Below are positions 13,768 to 21,890 of a stretch of DNA of 25,037 nucleotides, in pieces; positions within the stretch are counted from its first letter, which is position 1; each line of letters starts with the position of its first letter. Origin of the DNA: Pseudomonadota bacterium (GTDB lineage: Bacteria; Pseudomonadota; Alphaproteobacteria; Sphingomonadales; Sphingomonadaceae); the NCBI GenBank assembly GCA_023416515.1, contig JAEZHP010000112.1:1-25037 (forward strand), written 5' to 3'. The translations under genes and the position numbers were made by a program. The notes below the pieces were generated by a model. The model did no database searches, was not told the origin of the DNA, and saw only the letters and a program-made list of their open reading frames with translations.

Positions 13768-16700
13768 TTAGAAGTCGACGCGCGCACCGGCGTAGAAGTA
13801 GCGACCGATCGGATCGTAGGGAACGCCGCCCTCGTTACCCATCAGGAACAGCGGCGGCAGCGTGTCGAACACGTTATCGACGCCCATGTAGAACTGGAAG
13901 CGCTCGGTAGCGTTGAACGCGAACCGGAGGTTGTGGGTGAAGGTCTCCGGGTACTCGTTCGGGAAGAACGCATCCGGGTTGGCCGGGGTACGGCCGTCCA
14001 CGGTGTAGTAGTTCTCATACGCACCGACGACCTGCTCACCGACGTAGTTCATCGAGTAGCGGATGTCGAAGTTACGCAGCGACAGGTTCGCGGTGAAGTT
14101 CGCCGCGAGTTCCGGATCGCCCAGCTCGAACAGGATCTGATCGCGGAACGTCGGATCTGTCGGGCTGGTGTAGTTGTTGCGCTTGATTACGTAGGTCGCA
14201 ATCGCGCGCAGGTTCAACCGGACATCTTCGCTAAGCCGCCGGGTGTAGGCGAGCTCGAAGTCGATGCCGTCCGCCCGGTACTTCGCGAAGTTGACGCCGG
14301 CCGAAGTGAGGGCCGGGTCAGCGAAGGTGAAGTCGGGGTTACGCGGATTGATCAGGCTGCAATACTGGTTCGGCTGCGGCAGATCGTAGCACTGGTTCAG
14401 GATGGTCTGAGCCCCGAGGACGGCGATCAGGTTGTTCACCGTGATCCGGTAGTAGTCGACCGTGAAGCTCAGGCCTGGAACCATGCTCGGCGTGAACACG
14501 AAGCCAGCGGTGTAGCTGTCCGAGGTCTCCGAGGTCAGGTTCGGGTTACCCGCGGACAGGAAGCCGATCGTCTGCGAGCGAGCCGGAGCGTTGATGAAGC
14601 CGGCAGGGATGCCCTGAGCAGCGCAATTGGTTGCACGGTTCGGGGTTCCGTTGTTGATGTTCTGGATGTCGCAGGGATCGCCGACGAAGCCGAAGTTCTG
14701 CGACGGAGCCGAGTACAGGTCGCCGAGAGTCGGGACGCGGATCGAGTGCGAGTAGTTCGCACGGAAACGCAGATCCCGGATCGGAGCCCAGGTGCCGTTA
14801 AAGTTGTAGGCGAAAGTGTCACCCGCGCTGGTGTTGTAGTCCGAGTAACGGGCTGCTGCGGTGACGGTCAGTTCCTGGGCAAACGGCACGTCGCGAAGCA
14901 GCGGCAGTTCGAGCTCGCCGAACGCTTCCTTCACCTCGAACGCCGGCGGATCGAATTCCGGGAAGGCGTTGAAGAAGGTGCCGCCGGCCGAGGACAGCGG
15001 ATCCGCGATCTGATAGGCCGTCTCACGGCGATATTCGCCGCCGATCACGAAGCGGGCAGGACCGCCCGGGAACTCAAACAGCTGCGACAGATCGCCGTTG
15101 ACGTAAGCGAGGATGTCAAGCTGCGACGCATCGCTGTCCAGGTACGACGTGGTGTTGACGAAGGCGAGAGCCTCACGCGACGGACGGCCTTCGCCGAACA
15201 TGTTGATCGGAACGCAGTCCGGCCGGGTGACGGTGGTCTGATTGACGCGGCAGACGATCTGGCCGGCGGAGTTGCGAACGGCGTCATAGGCAAGCAGGAA
15301 GCCGTCGAAATTGCCGTTCACGTCGGTCAGAACCAGGTCGTTCAGCTCGTCCTGGTGGATCTTGACCTCACCATAGGTGGCCGAGATCTCGTAGTTCCAG
15401 TCGCCGTTGAACTCGCCGCGGAAACCGCCGACCACGCGCCACGTGTCGCGCTCGACGATCTCGCTACGGCCGCCGAAGTCGACGTTGAAGCGGCCCAGCG
15501 GAACGGTCTGATTGGAGACCGCGCCGTTGGAGCAGTAGCCGAGAGCCTGGATCTGCGCGAGGTTCGTGATGAACGCGTTGTCGCAGCGCAGGTTCGGGGC
15601 ACCGATGGTGTTGGCGATCGACTGGAAGAAGCTCGGCTGGCCTTCCTGAAGCGACCGGATGTGGACGTACTTGCCCTCGAAGAAGGGCTGGAACGCCGGC
15701 GAGATGTCGATGTGGCCGAGGACGTTCGCGGTGTAGCGGTCCAGACCGGGAGCGAACTGGCCGGTCTCGCGCAGAGTCGAACCGAGCACAGTGTCATTCG
15801 GATTGGCAATATAGTTTCCGGATCCGATCGGACGGAAGTCTAAAGCCGGACGCGTCTCAACGAGGTTGCCGCTTGTGTTGAAACGGAACAGGCGCGGCGC
15901 GCCCTGAGCGGTGCCCGGATTGTAGCAGCGGGCAGCGCCGATCGCGGCACTGGCGCCGCCGGGGCCGAAAGCCGCGCTTTGGCACTGGGCGAGCGAAGCG
16001 TTCGCCTCGAGCGTGCCGCCGGTCGAGATGCGGGCATTGCGGACGCCGCAGAACAGCGTCTGGTCCGGAACGCCGTTGCCGGCGCGCGGCTCACCCGCCG
16101 TGTTCTCCGCCAGGTTAAACTGGCAACGGCCGTTCTGGAACCCCTGGATACGGCGATCGCGGAAATAGAGCGGCTCGGCGTGCGCATATTCCAGGTTGAT
16201 CGCCAGGTTGGCGCGGTCATCGAGGAAGTTCTGGCCGGCGGTCAGCGAGGCGAAATAGATTCCGCGGTCGCCCTCGTCCGAGATGCCGCCCTGCGCGCGA
16301 AGGCGAACGCCCTCGAAATTGTTGCGAAGGACGAAGTTCACGACGCCGGCGATGGCGTCCGAGCCGTAAACCGCCGAGCTGCCGCCCGTCACCACGTCGA
16401 CGCGCTCGATGAGATCGGTCGGGATGGTGTTGGTGTCGACGATGAAGTCGCCCGGGCTCGCAGTGACGTGGCGGCGGCCGTTGACGAGGACCAGGGTGCG
16501 GGTCACGCCGAGACCGCGAAGGTCGAGCAGGTTCAGGCCGGTGGTGCCGATGAAGCGAGTCGAGTTCGCCTGGCTGTAGGTCGAGCGGATCGCCGGAAGG
16601 TCGTTCAGCGCGTCGCCGACGTTGACGTCGCCCTGCTCGGTCAGGTCAGCGGCGCTGACCGACGTCACGGGGACGTTCGATTCGAGGTTCGGGCGACGGA

Positions 16701-16956
16701 TGCGCGAACCGGTGACGGTGATCTGGTTCTCGCCCTGCGCGGGCTCGCCCTGCGCGCCGGTCTGAGCGACGGTGCCGCTCTCGAGTTCAACCTCGGACTG
16801 GCCGGGCTGGCAGTTCCGATCGGCGGGGTCGCAGGTCGGCTGGGCATTTCCGACGGTGCCGGTCTCGGCATAAGCCGGGGCGGCGAGCGCGAGCGCGAGG
16901 CCCACGAACGATGCGGAGCAGAGCGCGCTCCGACGGAGCGTGACTGTCTGTCTCAT
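13768..16956 (-). CDS. TonB-dependent outer-membrane receptor
   Basis: A 1062-residue outer-membrane active transporter. The signal peptide runs to residue 30 (PAYA). A 48-residue linker with a Cys pair (Cys42, Cys49) leads to the TonB-box-like ITVTG (79-83), the usual sphingomonad form. The plug follows (about 90-210): VPVTSVSAADL, GDALNDLPAIRS, LDLRGLGVTRTLVLVNGRRH and VDVVTGGSSAVYGSDAIAGVVNFVLR are typical plug motifs. The rest is the 22-strand barrel, ending in FYAGARVDF with the terminal aromatic needed for BAM-dependent assembly. Extracellular loops contain several cysteines, probably disulfides. The large size and absence of siderophore-type hallmarks suggest a carbohydrate, peptide or other organic ligand, but this is not decisive. 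It is transcribed divergently from the divL-like gene and has its own terminator. Confidence 0.96.
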   Translation of the reverse strand: MRQTVTLRRSALCSASFVGLALALAAPAYAETGTVGNAQPTCDPADRNCQPGQSEVELESGTVAQTGAQGEPAQGENQITVTGSRIRRPNLESNVPVTSVSAADLTEQGDVNVGDALNDLPAIRSTYSQANSTRFIGTTGLNLLDLRGLGVTRTLVLVNGRRHVTASPGDFIVDTNTIPTDLIERVDVVTGGSSAVYGSDAIAGVVNFVLRNNFEGVRLRAQGGISDEGDRGIYFASLTAGQNFLDDRANLAINLEYAHAEPLYFRDRRIQGFQNGRCQFNLAENTAGEPRAGNGVPDQTLFCGVRNARISTGGTLEANASLAQCQSAAFGPGGASAAIGAARCYNPGTAQGAPRLFRFNTSGNLVETRPALDFRPIGSGNYIANPNDTVLGSTLRETGQFAPGLDRYTANVLGHIDISPAFQPFFEGKYVHIRSLQEGQPSFFQSIANTIGAPNLRCDNAFITNLAQIQALGYCSNGAVSNQTVPLGRFNVDFGGRSEIVERDTWRVVGGFRGEFNGDWNYEISATYGEVKIHQDELNDLVLTDVNGNFDGFLLAYDAVRNSAGQIVCRVNQTTVTRPDCVPINMFGEGRPSREALAFVNTTSYLDSDASQLDILAYVNGDLSQLFEFPGGPARFVIGGEYRRETAYQIADPLSSAGGTFFNAFPEFDPPAFEVKEAFGELELPLLRDVPFAQELTVTAAARYSDYNTSAGDTFAYNFNGTWAPIRDLRFRANYSHSIRVPTLGDLYSAPSQNFGFVGDPCDIQNINNGTPNRATNCAAQGIPAGFINAPARSQTIGFLSAGNPNLTSETSDSYTAGFVFTPSMVPGLSFTVDYYRITVNNLIAVLGAQTILNQCYDLPQPNQYCSLINPRNPDFTFADPALTSAGVNFAKYRADGIDFELAYTRRLSEDVRLNLRAIATYVIKRNNYTSPTDPTFRDQILFELGDPELAANFTANLSLRNFDIRYSMNYVGEQVVGAYENYYTVDGRTPANPDAFFPNEYPETFTHNLRFAFNATERFQFYMGVDNVFDTLPPLFLMGNEGGVPYDPIGRYFYAGARVDF

Positions 16957-17064
16957 AGAATCTGGAATCCTTTCAAAGGGGCAGCCTCAGATGGGCGGGA
17001 CGCTGGGCGACTGAGGCCCTTGGATCAAGCGGCATGGTCGTTCCGTTCACAGAAAGTTCAGGAC

Positions 17065-17082
17065 TGTAGCAGTTCTGCAACA
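17065..17082. promoter_or_regulatory. Imperfect inverted repeat in the receptor/divL divergent region
   Basis: TGTAGCAG (17065-17072), TT, CTGCAACA (17075-17082): an 18-bp inverted repeat with one mismatch per half, about 108 bases upstream of the receptor start and 98 before the kinase start. Its position suits an operator for either gene. I see no convincing promoter hexamers in the 224-base gap 16957-17180 and no known regulator for this motif. Confidence 0.3.
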
Positions 17083-17180
17083 TTGCCGCGGAAGCACTTC
17101 TTGACGCCGGGTCCTGGCCGGTTCGATCTCTTTCGTGGCGCCTTTCCGAAACCGCCCAGGCCTGTCTACAAGGATGGCCG

Positions 17181-19592
17181 ATGGTCACCCTTTCCGCATC
17201 AGCCGCTGCCTTGCTGGCCGTGTTCGCCGGCGCCTGGCTGGCCGTGGCCTTGTGGGCGACGTTGCGCGGGCGCCGCACCGCAGTGCTCGCATCGACACAG
17301 CGGCGGGAGCTTGCCCGGCTCGGCGGGCTGCTCGCCTCGGGTCCGGCGATCCCGCTCGTCGTCAGGCGCGACGGCACTCTCGAGGGCGGCGAGCGGCTTG
17401 CCGCTCTGCTCGGTATGGAGGGTTTGCCGCGGCGCTTCGCCGAGATGGTCGCCGAGAGCGGCGCGTTTTCCCCGGACGAGGCAGCGATGCTTTCGCAGCG
17501 TCTCGCCGAGGCCTCGCGCGGCGGCGGGACCGCCGTGCTGGTGCTCCGGCCAGCGGCGTCGAGCCGAATTCTGCGCTTCGAGATCGCTCCGGCGCCGTCG
17601 GGCTTCGGAGGCAATGCGGCCATCATCTGGATCATCGACGTCACCGACCAGGAGCGCCGCGCCGAGGCCCATGCCGCCGAAGCGGAGCGCCAGGCCGCGG
17701 CTCTCGATGCACTGTCCGGGCTGATCGAGGCCGCGCCGTTCCCAATCTGGCATCGCGGTCCCGACCTCAGGCTTGCGCTGGTCAACAGTGCCTATGTCGC
17801 CGCGGTCGAAGGACGCGATTCGTCACAGGTCGTGCAGGACGGGATCGAGCTCATTGACGAGGCGGGCGGGCGCAATGCGACGCGCGAGGCCGCCGAGATT
17901 CGCGAGCGCGGCGAGCCGGTTCACCGCATCGTCCCCGCCACCATCGCCGGCGAACGGCGGATGATGCACATCGTCGAGCTTCCGGTCGGACCGTCCGGGG
18001 TCGCCGGCTTCGCGATGGACGTGGAGGATCTGGAGCAGACCCGCGCCGAGCTGGCCCGCTTCGTCCAGGCCCAGCGCGACATGCTCGACCGCCTGTCCGC
18101 GGGAGTCGCTCAATTCTCCAAGGATCGAAGCCTAATCTTCTTCAACCAGCCGTTCGCTCGGCTGTTCGGCCTCGGCGGCGAGTTCCTCGCCGACCGCCCC
18201 GAGTTCGACCGAGTGATCGATGCGATGCGCGACGCCCGCAAGCTTCCCGAGCCGCGCGACTATCCCGGCTGGAAGGCCGAGCGCCGGGCCTGGTTCACCG
18301 AAGGGCTGGCTGCGATCGAGGAGGATTGGGAGCTCCCCGACCGGCGCCACCTGCGGGTGCTCGCCCAGCCGCTCCCGGACGGCGGTCTCCTCGCGATCTT
18401 CGAGGACCGAACTCGCCAGATGATGCTCGAATCGGACCGCGAGCGCATGGTCCAGGTCCAGACCACGACCTTCGACAACCTCGCCGAGGGGATCGCGGTG
18501 TTCGCGTCGAGCCGACGCCTCAAGCTGTGGAACGACCGCTTCCTCACCTTGTGGGGCCTCAATGAAGCCGACCTCGCGGAGCGGCCGATGGTCGAAGCGA
18601 TCGCGGCGCAGATCGGCAAGCTGGTCAAGCGCCCGCGCCAGGCGGTGCTTGTCCGCGACCTCATCCGCGCGGCCATCTCGACCCGGCGTCCGCGAAGCGG
18701 CCGACTGTCGCTCAAGGACGGCCGCGAATATGAGCTCGCGGCAATCCCGATTCCCGCCGATGACGTGCTGTTCACAATCCTCGACGTTACCGACAGCGCC
18801 CGGGTCGAGACAGCGCTTCGCGAACGGACGATGGCGCTGGAGGAGGCCGACCGGGTCAAGACGGCGTTCGTGTCGAACATCAGCTACGAGCTTCGAACGC
18901 CTCTGACCTCGATCGCCGGCTTCGCCGAGATGCTCGAGGGCGGCTATGCCGGCAAACTGCCCGGGACAGCGAACGATTATGTCGGAGCGATCATCGCCAG
19001 CGTCGGCCGCCTGTCCGCCCTGATCGACGACATCCTCGACCTTACCCAAAGCGACATGGGAAGCCTCCTCCTCGCCGAGGACGAGATCGACCTTGCCGAT
19101 CTCGGCGAGGCGGTCGCCCTTCAGGCCCGCGACATGGCTGGGGCCAAGCAGATCGAGTTCGAGGCGACGATCGACGCTTCGGCGGGCACGATCACGGGTG
19201 ACCGCCGGCGCCTCAACCAGGCGATGTTGAATCTCCTGCGCAACGCCATCCACTTCACTCCGGAGGGCGGGCGGGTCACTCTCACGGTGCGCGGCAGCGA
19301 GGCCGAGGCCCAGCTGATCGTCTCCGACAACGGCCCCGGCATCCCGCCGGCCGAGCAGGCACGGGTGTTCGACCGCTTCCAGAGCAGCGCTGCCCAGAGC
19401 GACGGGGGAATGGGCCTCGGAATGCCGCTCGCCCGCCAGTTCGTCGAGGCGCATGGCGGCACGATCAAGATGACCTCTGAGCTGGGCAGCGGCACGACCT
19501 TCCAGGTGACCCTGCCGCGCACCGAGGGCCAGCGCGCCGCGCATCGCGCCCTCGCTGCACCTCACAGCGGCGAAGCGCAGGCTCCCGCTTGA
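17181..19592 (+). CDS. divL: DivL-like multi-PAS sensor kinase with Tyr replacing the phosphoacceptor His
   Basis: An 803-residue protein: one N-terminal membrane helix (about residues 7-28), then PAS-like repeats at roughly 50-150, 174-290 (LIEAAPFPIWHRGPDLRLALVN), 302-410 (LSAGVAQFSKDRSLIFFN) and 431-540 (LAEGIAVFASSRRLKLWN), a HisKA dimerisation region (about 560-625) and a HATPase_c domain (about 675-785). The H-box reads VSNISYELRTPLTSI, so residue 569 is Tyr where a kinase has His. The ATP boxes look intact: Asn688, DNGPGI at 716-721, GLGMPLARQF at 745-754. This combination is the mark of DivL, whose Tyr550 in Caulobacter replaces His and which controls CckA and hence CtrA. Gene order before tsaE supports orthology. 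AAGGAT (17170-17175) precedes the ATG. Alternatively, it is an independent degenerate kinase. Confidence 0.85.
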   Translation: MVTLSASAAALLAVFAGAWLAVALWATLRGRRTAVLASTQRRELARLGGLLASGPAIPLVVRRDGTLEGGERLAALLGMEGLPRRFAEMVAESGAFSPDEAAMLSQRLAEASRGGGTAVLVLRPAASSRILRFEIAPAPSGFGGNAAIIWIIDVTDQERRAEAHAAEAERQAAALDALSGLIEAAPFPIWHRGPDLRLALVNSAYVAAVEGRDSSQVVQDGIELIDEAGGRNATREAAEIRERGEPVHRIVPATIAGERRMMHIVELPVGPSGVAGFAMDVEDLEQTRAELARFVQAQRDMLDRLSAGVAQFSKDRSLIFFNQPFARLFGLGGEFLADRPEFDRVIDAMRDARKLPEPRDYPGWKAERRAWFTEGLAAIEEDWELPDRRHLRVLAQPLPDGGLLAIFEDRTRQMMLESDRERMVQVQTTTFDNLAEGIAVFASSRRLKLWNDRFLTLWGLNEADLAERPMVEAIAAQIGKLVKRPRQAVLVRDLIRAAISTRRPRSGRLSLKDGREYELAAIPIPADDVLFTILDVTDSARVETALRERTMALEEADRVKTAFVSNISYELRTPLTSIAGFAEMLEGGYAGKLPGTANDYVGAIIASVGRLSALIDDILDLTQSDMGSLLLAEDEIDLADLGEAVALQARDMAGAKQIEFEATIDASAGTITGDRRRLNQAMLNLLRNAIHFTPEGGRVTLTVRGSEAEAQLIVSDNGPGIPPAEQARVFDRFQSSAAQSDGGMGLGMPLARQFVEAHGGTIKMTSELGSGTTFQVTLPRTEGQRAAHRALAAPHSGEAQAPA

Positions 19593-19594
19593 AC

Positions 19595-20038
19595 ATGATC
19601 CACCTGCCCGACGAGCAGGCGACCGAAGGGTTCGGCCGTGCGATCGCGCTGCTGCTTCGCCCTGGCGACGTGATCGCCCTGTTCGGAACGCTCGGCGCCG
19701 GCAAGACCAGCCTTTCGCGCGGAATCCTGCTCGGCCTCGGCCATGACGGGGAGGTTGCGAGCCCGACCTTCCCGATCGTGCAGACCTACGATCCGCCCGA
19801 CGTCTCGCTCCCGGTGTGGCACGTCGACCTCTACCGCATCGAGGCCACCCACGAGCTCGAGGAGCTGGGCCTGGACGAGGCGCTGACCGACTCGGCGCTG
19901 CTCATCGAATGGCCGGAGCGGCTTCCGGCGCTGTGGCCGGGCACGCTTCAGCTGCGGCTCGAGCACGACCCCCGTGGAGGCCGCAACTTGACAGCTTCGG
20001 TGCCGACCGCTTGGGAGCGCCGATGGCCTCCACGATGA
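19595..20038 (+). CDS. tsaE: tRNA N6-threonylcarbamoyladenosine biosynthesis ATPase TsaE
   Basis: A 147-residue P-loop ATPase, partner of TsaB and TsaD in making the universal t6A37 modification of ANN-decoding tRNAs. The Walker A loop is GTLGAGKTSLSRG (about residues 30-42), followed by the family motifs SPTFPIVQTY, WHVDLYRI and LIEWPER. The length is typical (~150). The ATG at 19595 begins two bases after the divL stop; an in-frame TTG at 19589 overlapping that stop (TTGA) would add two residues. Neither has a good Shine-Dalgarno sequence, so translation is probably coupled to divL. The end overlaps the amgK start by up to 16 bases. Confidence 0.96.
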   Translation: MIHLPDEQATEGFGRAIALLLRPGDVIALFGTLGAGKTSLSRGILLGLGHDGEVASPTFPIVQTYDPPDVSLPVWHVDLYRIEATHELEELGLDEALTDSALLIEWPERLPALWPGTLQLRLEHDPRGGRNLTASVPTAWERRWPPR

Positions 20039-21021
20039 TTCCGCCGGCTCAAGCGCCTGATTTCCTTGCGGCGCATGGCTGGGCCGGCGCCGAAATTCGC
20101 CCGCTTGCCGGCGATGCGAGCTTCCGCCGCTATTTCCGGGTCCATGGTGCGGACGGCGAGACCGCGGTGCTGATGGATGCGCCGCCGCCTCACGAGGATC
20201 CGCGGCCGTTCGTCGCCGTCGCCGAATGGCTCGCGCATGCCGGCCTGTCGGCCCCGTGCATCCTCGCGGCCGATTACGAGCAGGGCCTGCTCCTTCTCGA
20301 CGATTTCGGCGACCGGCGCCTCCGTGAGACCCTGGACGAAAGCCCGGAGCGCGAGCAGGCGCTCTACGCCCAGGCGACCGACCTGCTCGTCCATCTCCAC
20401 GCCCTCCCGGCGATGCCCGGCCTCAAGCCGCACGGCCTGGAGGAATGGCTGAACGAGATCGCACTGTTTCCCGAATGGTATTGCCCGGCCCTTGGCCTCG
20501 AGGTCGATGTCGAGGGCTATCGCTCGGCCTGGGAAGAAGCGCTGGCGCCGGTCGCGGCCGACGGGCACGCGCCGGTCACGGTGCTCCGCGACTATCATGC
20601 CGAGAACATCATGCTGATCACCGGTCGCGAGGGCATCCGCCATTTCGGCCTTCTCGACTTCCAGGATGCGCTTGCCGGCCACCCGGCCTACGATCTCGTC
20701 TCCGTCCTGGAAGATGCTCGGCGTGACGTGACCCCGTCGGTGGAGCGGGAGATGCTGGCGCGCTATCTCGACGCCACCGGTAATCCGCCGGGCTTCGAGC
20801 GCGCCTATTGGGCGCTTGCCGCGCAGCGCAATACCCGGATCCTCGGCGTCTTCACCCGTCTGTGGAAGCGCGACAACAAGCCTCATTACACCAGCTATCA
20901 ACCGCGCATGTGGGGCCTGCTCGAGCGCGACCTCGCCCATCCGGACCTTGCGCCGGTGAAGGCCTGGTTCGATTCAAACGTGCCGGCCGAAAAGCGCGCC
21001 GCGGCGTGGACCGGCCAATGA
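20023..21021 (+). CDS. amgK: Anomeric MurNAc/GlcNAc kinase AmgK (APH-fold)
   Basis: A 332-residue aminoglycoside-phosphotransferase-fold sugar kinase. Motifs in order: PLAGDASFRRYFRV near the N-terminus, HLHALP, the catalytic loop RDYHAEN (Asp190 to Asn195), and the metal-binding LLDFQDALAGHPAYDLVS (Asp212). The neighbouring murU makes AmgK, which phosphorylates MurNAc or GlcNAc at C1 in the anabolic recycling route known from Pseudomonas and Caulobacter, far more likely than a resistance kinase. The ATG at 20023 has GGAG five bases upstream but overlaps tsaE by 16 bases; an ATG at 20035 gives a 4-base ATGA overlap and would remove four residues. The kinase stop overlaps the murU start (ATGA), so tsaE-amgK-murU form a tight operon with divL. 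Confidence 0.92.
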   Translation: MASTMIPPAQAPDFLAAHGWAGAEIRPLAGDASFRRYFRVHGADGETAVLMDAPPPHEDPRPFVAVAEWLAHAGLSAPCILAADYEQGLLLLDDFGDRRLRETLDESPEREQALYAQATDLLVHLHALPAMPGLKPHGLEEWLNEIALFPEWYCPALGLEVDVEGYRSAWEEALAPVAADGHAPVTVLRDYHAENIMLITGREGIRHFGLLDFQDALAGHPAYDLVSVLEDARRDVTPSVEREMLARYLDATGNPPGFERAYWALAAQRNTRILGVFTRLWKRDNKPHYTSYQPRMWGLLERDLAHPDLAPVKAWFDSNVPAEKRAAAWTGQ

Positions 21022-21782
21022 GCCGCTACATGAAGCCGCTTGCGCTTCGGCCCGTGCCGATCGCCGACGTTCCCGAAGTGGCGATGGTCATGGCCGCGGG
21101 CCTCGGCAAGCGCATGCGCCCGCTGACTGCTACCCGGCCCAAGCCGCTGGTCGAGGTCGCCGGTAAGCCGCTCATCGACCACGCCCTCGACCGCCTCGAG
21201 GCTTCGGGCGTGAAGAAAGCGGTCGTCAACGTCCATTACCTCGCGGACGCGCTCGAGGCGCATGTCGCCAAGCGGCGCGGGCCGATGAAGATCGTCATCT
21301 CCGACGAGCGCGCCCAGCTGCTCGAAACCGGCGGCGGGCTTGTCAAAGCCTTGTCCGAGCTCGGCGCCGATCCGTTCCTCAGCGTCAATTCGGACAATCT
21401 GTGGATCGACGGCCCCGTCGACAGCATGAAGCTCCTCGCCTCCAACTGGGACGACGAGCGCATGGACGCGCTGCTTCTGCTCGTCCCGCTCGCCCGCGCC
21501 AACTGCCATGGCGGCCGCGGCGATTTCCACATGAGCCCGACCGGCACCCTTCGCCGCCGCCGGGTGAACGGAGTAGCTCCGTTCGTCTTCACCGGAATCC
21601 AGATGATCTCGAAGCGGATGTTCGAAGGCGAACTGCCCGAGGGCCCGTTCTCGACCAATATCCTGTGGGACCGGGCGATCGAGTCCGGCCGTCTTTTCGG
21701 CACCGTTCACCAGGGCCTGTGGTTCGACGTCGGCCAGCCGCAATCGATCCGGCGGACCGAGGACATTCTCGCCGGCGCTTAG
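21018..21782 (+). CDS. murU: N-acetylmuramate alpha-1-phosphate uridylyltransferase MurU
   Basis: A 254-residue sugar-1-phosphate nucleotidyltransferase (Rossmann-like GT-A fold). The nucleotide loop is MAAGLGKRMRPLT (residues 25-37) followed by RPKPLVEVAGKPLIDH; ETGGGLVKAL and VNSDNLWIDG contain the base/metal-binding residues. With AmgK it converts MurNAc to MurNAc-1-phosphate and then UDP-MurNAc, bypassing de novo MurA/MurB synthesis and so sidestepping fosfomycin in species that use this path. Related enzymes make mannose- or glucose-1-phosphate nucleotides; the adjacent amgK favours MurU. The first ~20 residues before the core are a little longer than usual, and an in-frame ATG at 21030 exists, but the ATGA overlap favours 21018. 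A repeat follows the stop. Confidence 0.9.
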   Translation: MSRYMKPLALRPVPIADVPEVAMVMAAGLGKRMRPLTATRPKPLVEVAGKPLIDHALDRLEASGVKKAVVNVHYLADALEAHVAKRRGPMKIVISDERAQLLETGGGLVKALSELGADPFLSVNSDNLWIDGPVDSMKLLASNWDDERMDALLLLVPLARANCHGGRGDFHMSPTGTLRRRRVNGVAPFVFTGIQMISKRMFEGELPEGPFSTNILWDRAIESGRLFGTVHQGLWFDVGQPQSIRRTEDILAGA

Positions 21783-21799
21783 TGCGGTCCGCTGGGTCG

Positions 21800-21878
21800 C
21801 CGCTCGTCCCGAGCGAAGTCGGGCGCGCCCGAACCGAATTGCGTGCAAGCGCCCCTCGACTTCGCTCCGGACGAGCGG
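21800..21878. repeat. 79-bp palindromic element with 22-bp inverted arms between murU and addB
   Basis: Arms 21800-21821 and 21857-21878 are inverted copies matching at 21 of 22 positions (CCGCTCGTCC, then C or G, then GAGCGAAGTCG), around a 35-base core. Each arm can itself fold weakly (TCGTCCCGAGCGA). From memory it resembles a dispersed sphingomonad repeat with GTCCTTCGACTTCGCTC, unrelated to the element at 1703-1815. A GTG at 21843 that could extend addB falls inside it. Confidence 0.75.
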
Positions 21879-21890
21879 ATAGCTAGGGGG

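Noticed and set aside
13933..15843. A 636-codon open frame on the plus strand opposite the TonB receptor
   Set aside because: The translation is Arg/Val-rich without recognisable motifs, and the opposite strand is an unmistakable receptor with signal peptide, plug and terminal Phe.
20023..21021. Aminoglycoside resistance phosphotransferase
   Set aside because: The APH-fold motifs are shared, but the tight overlap with murU and the GDASFRRYFR N-terminus point to AmgK, a cell-wall sugar kinase.
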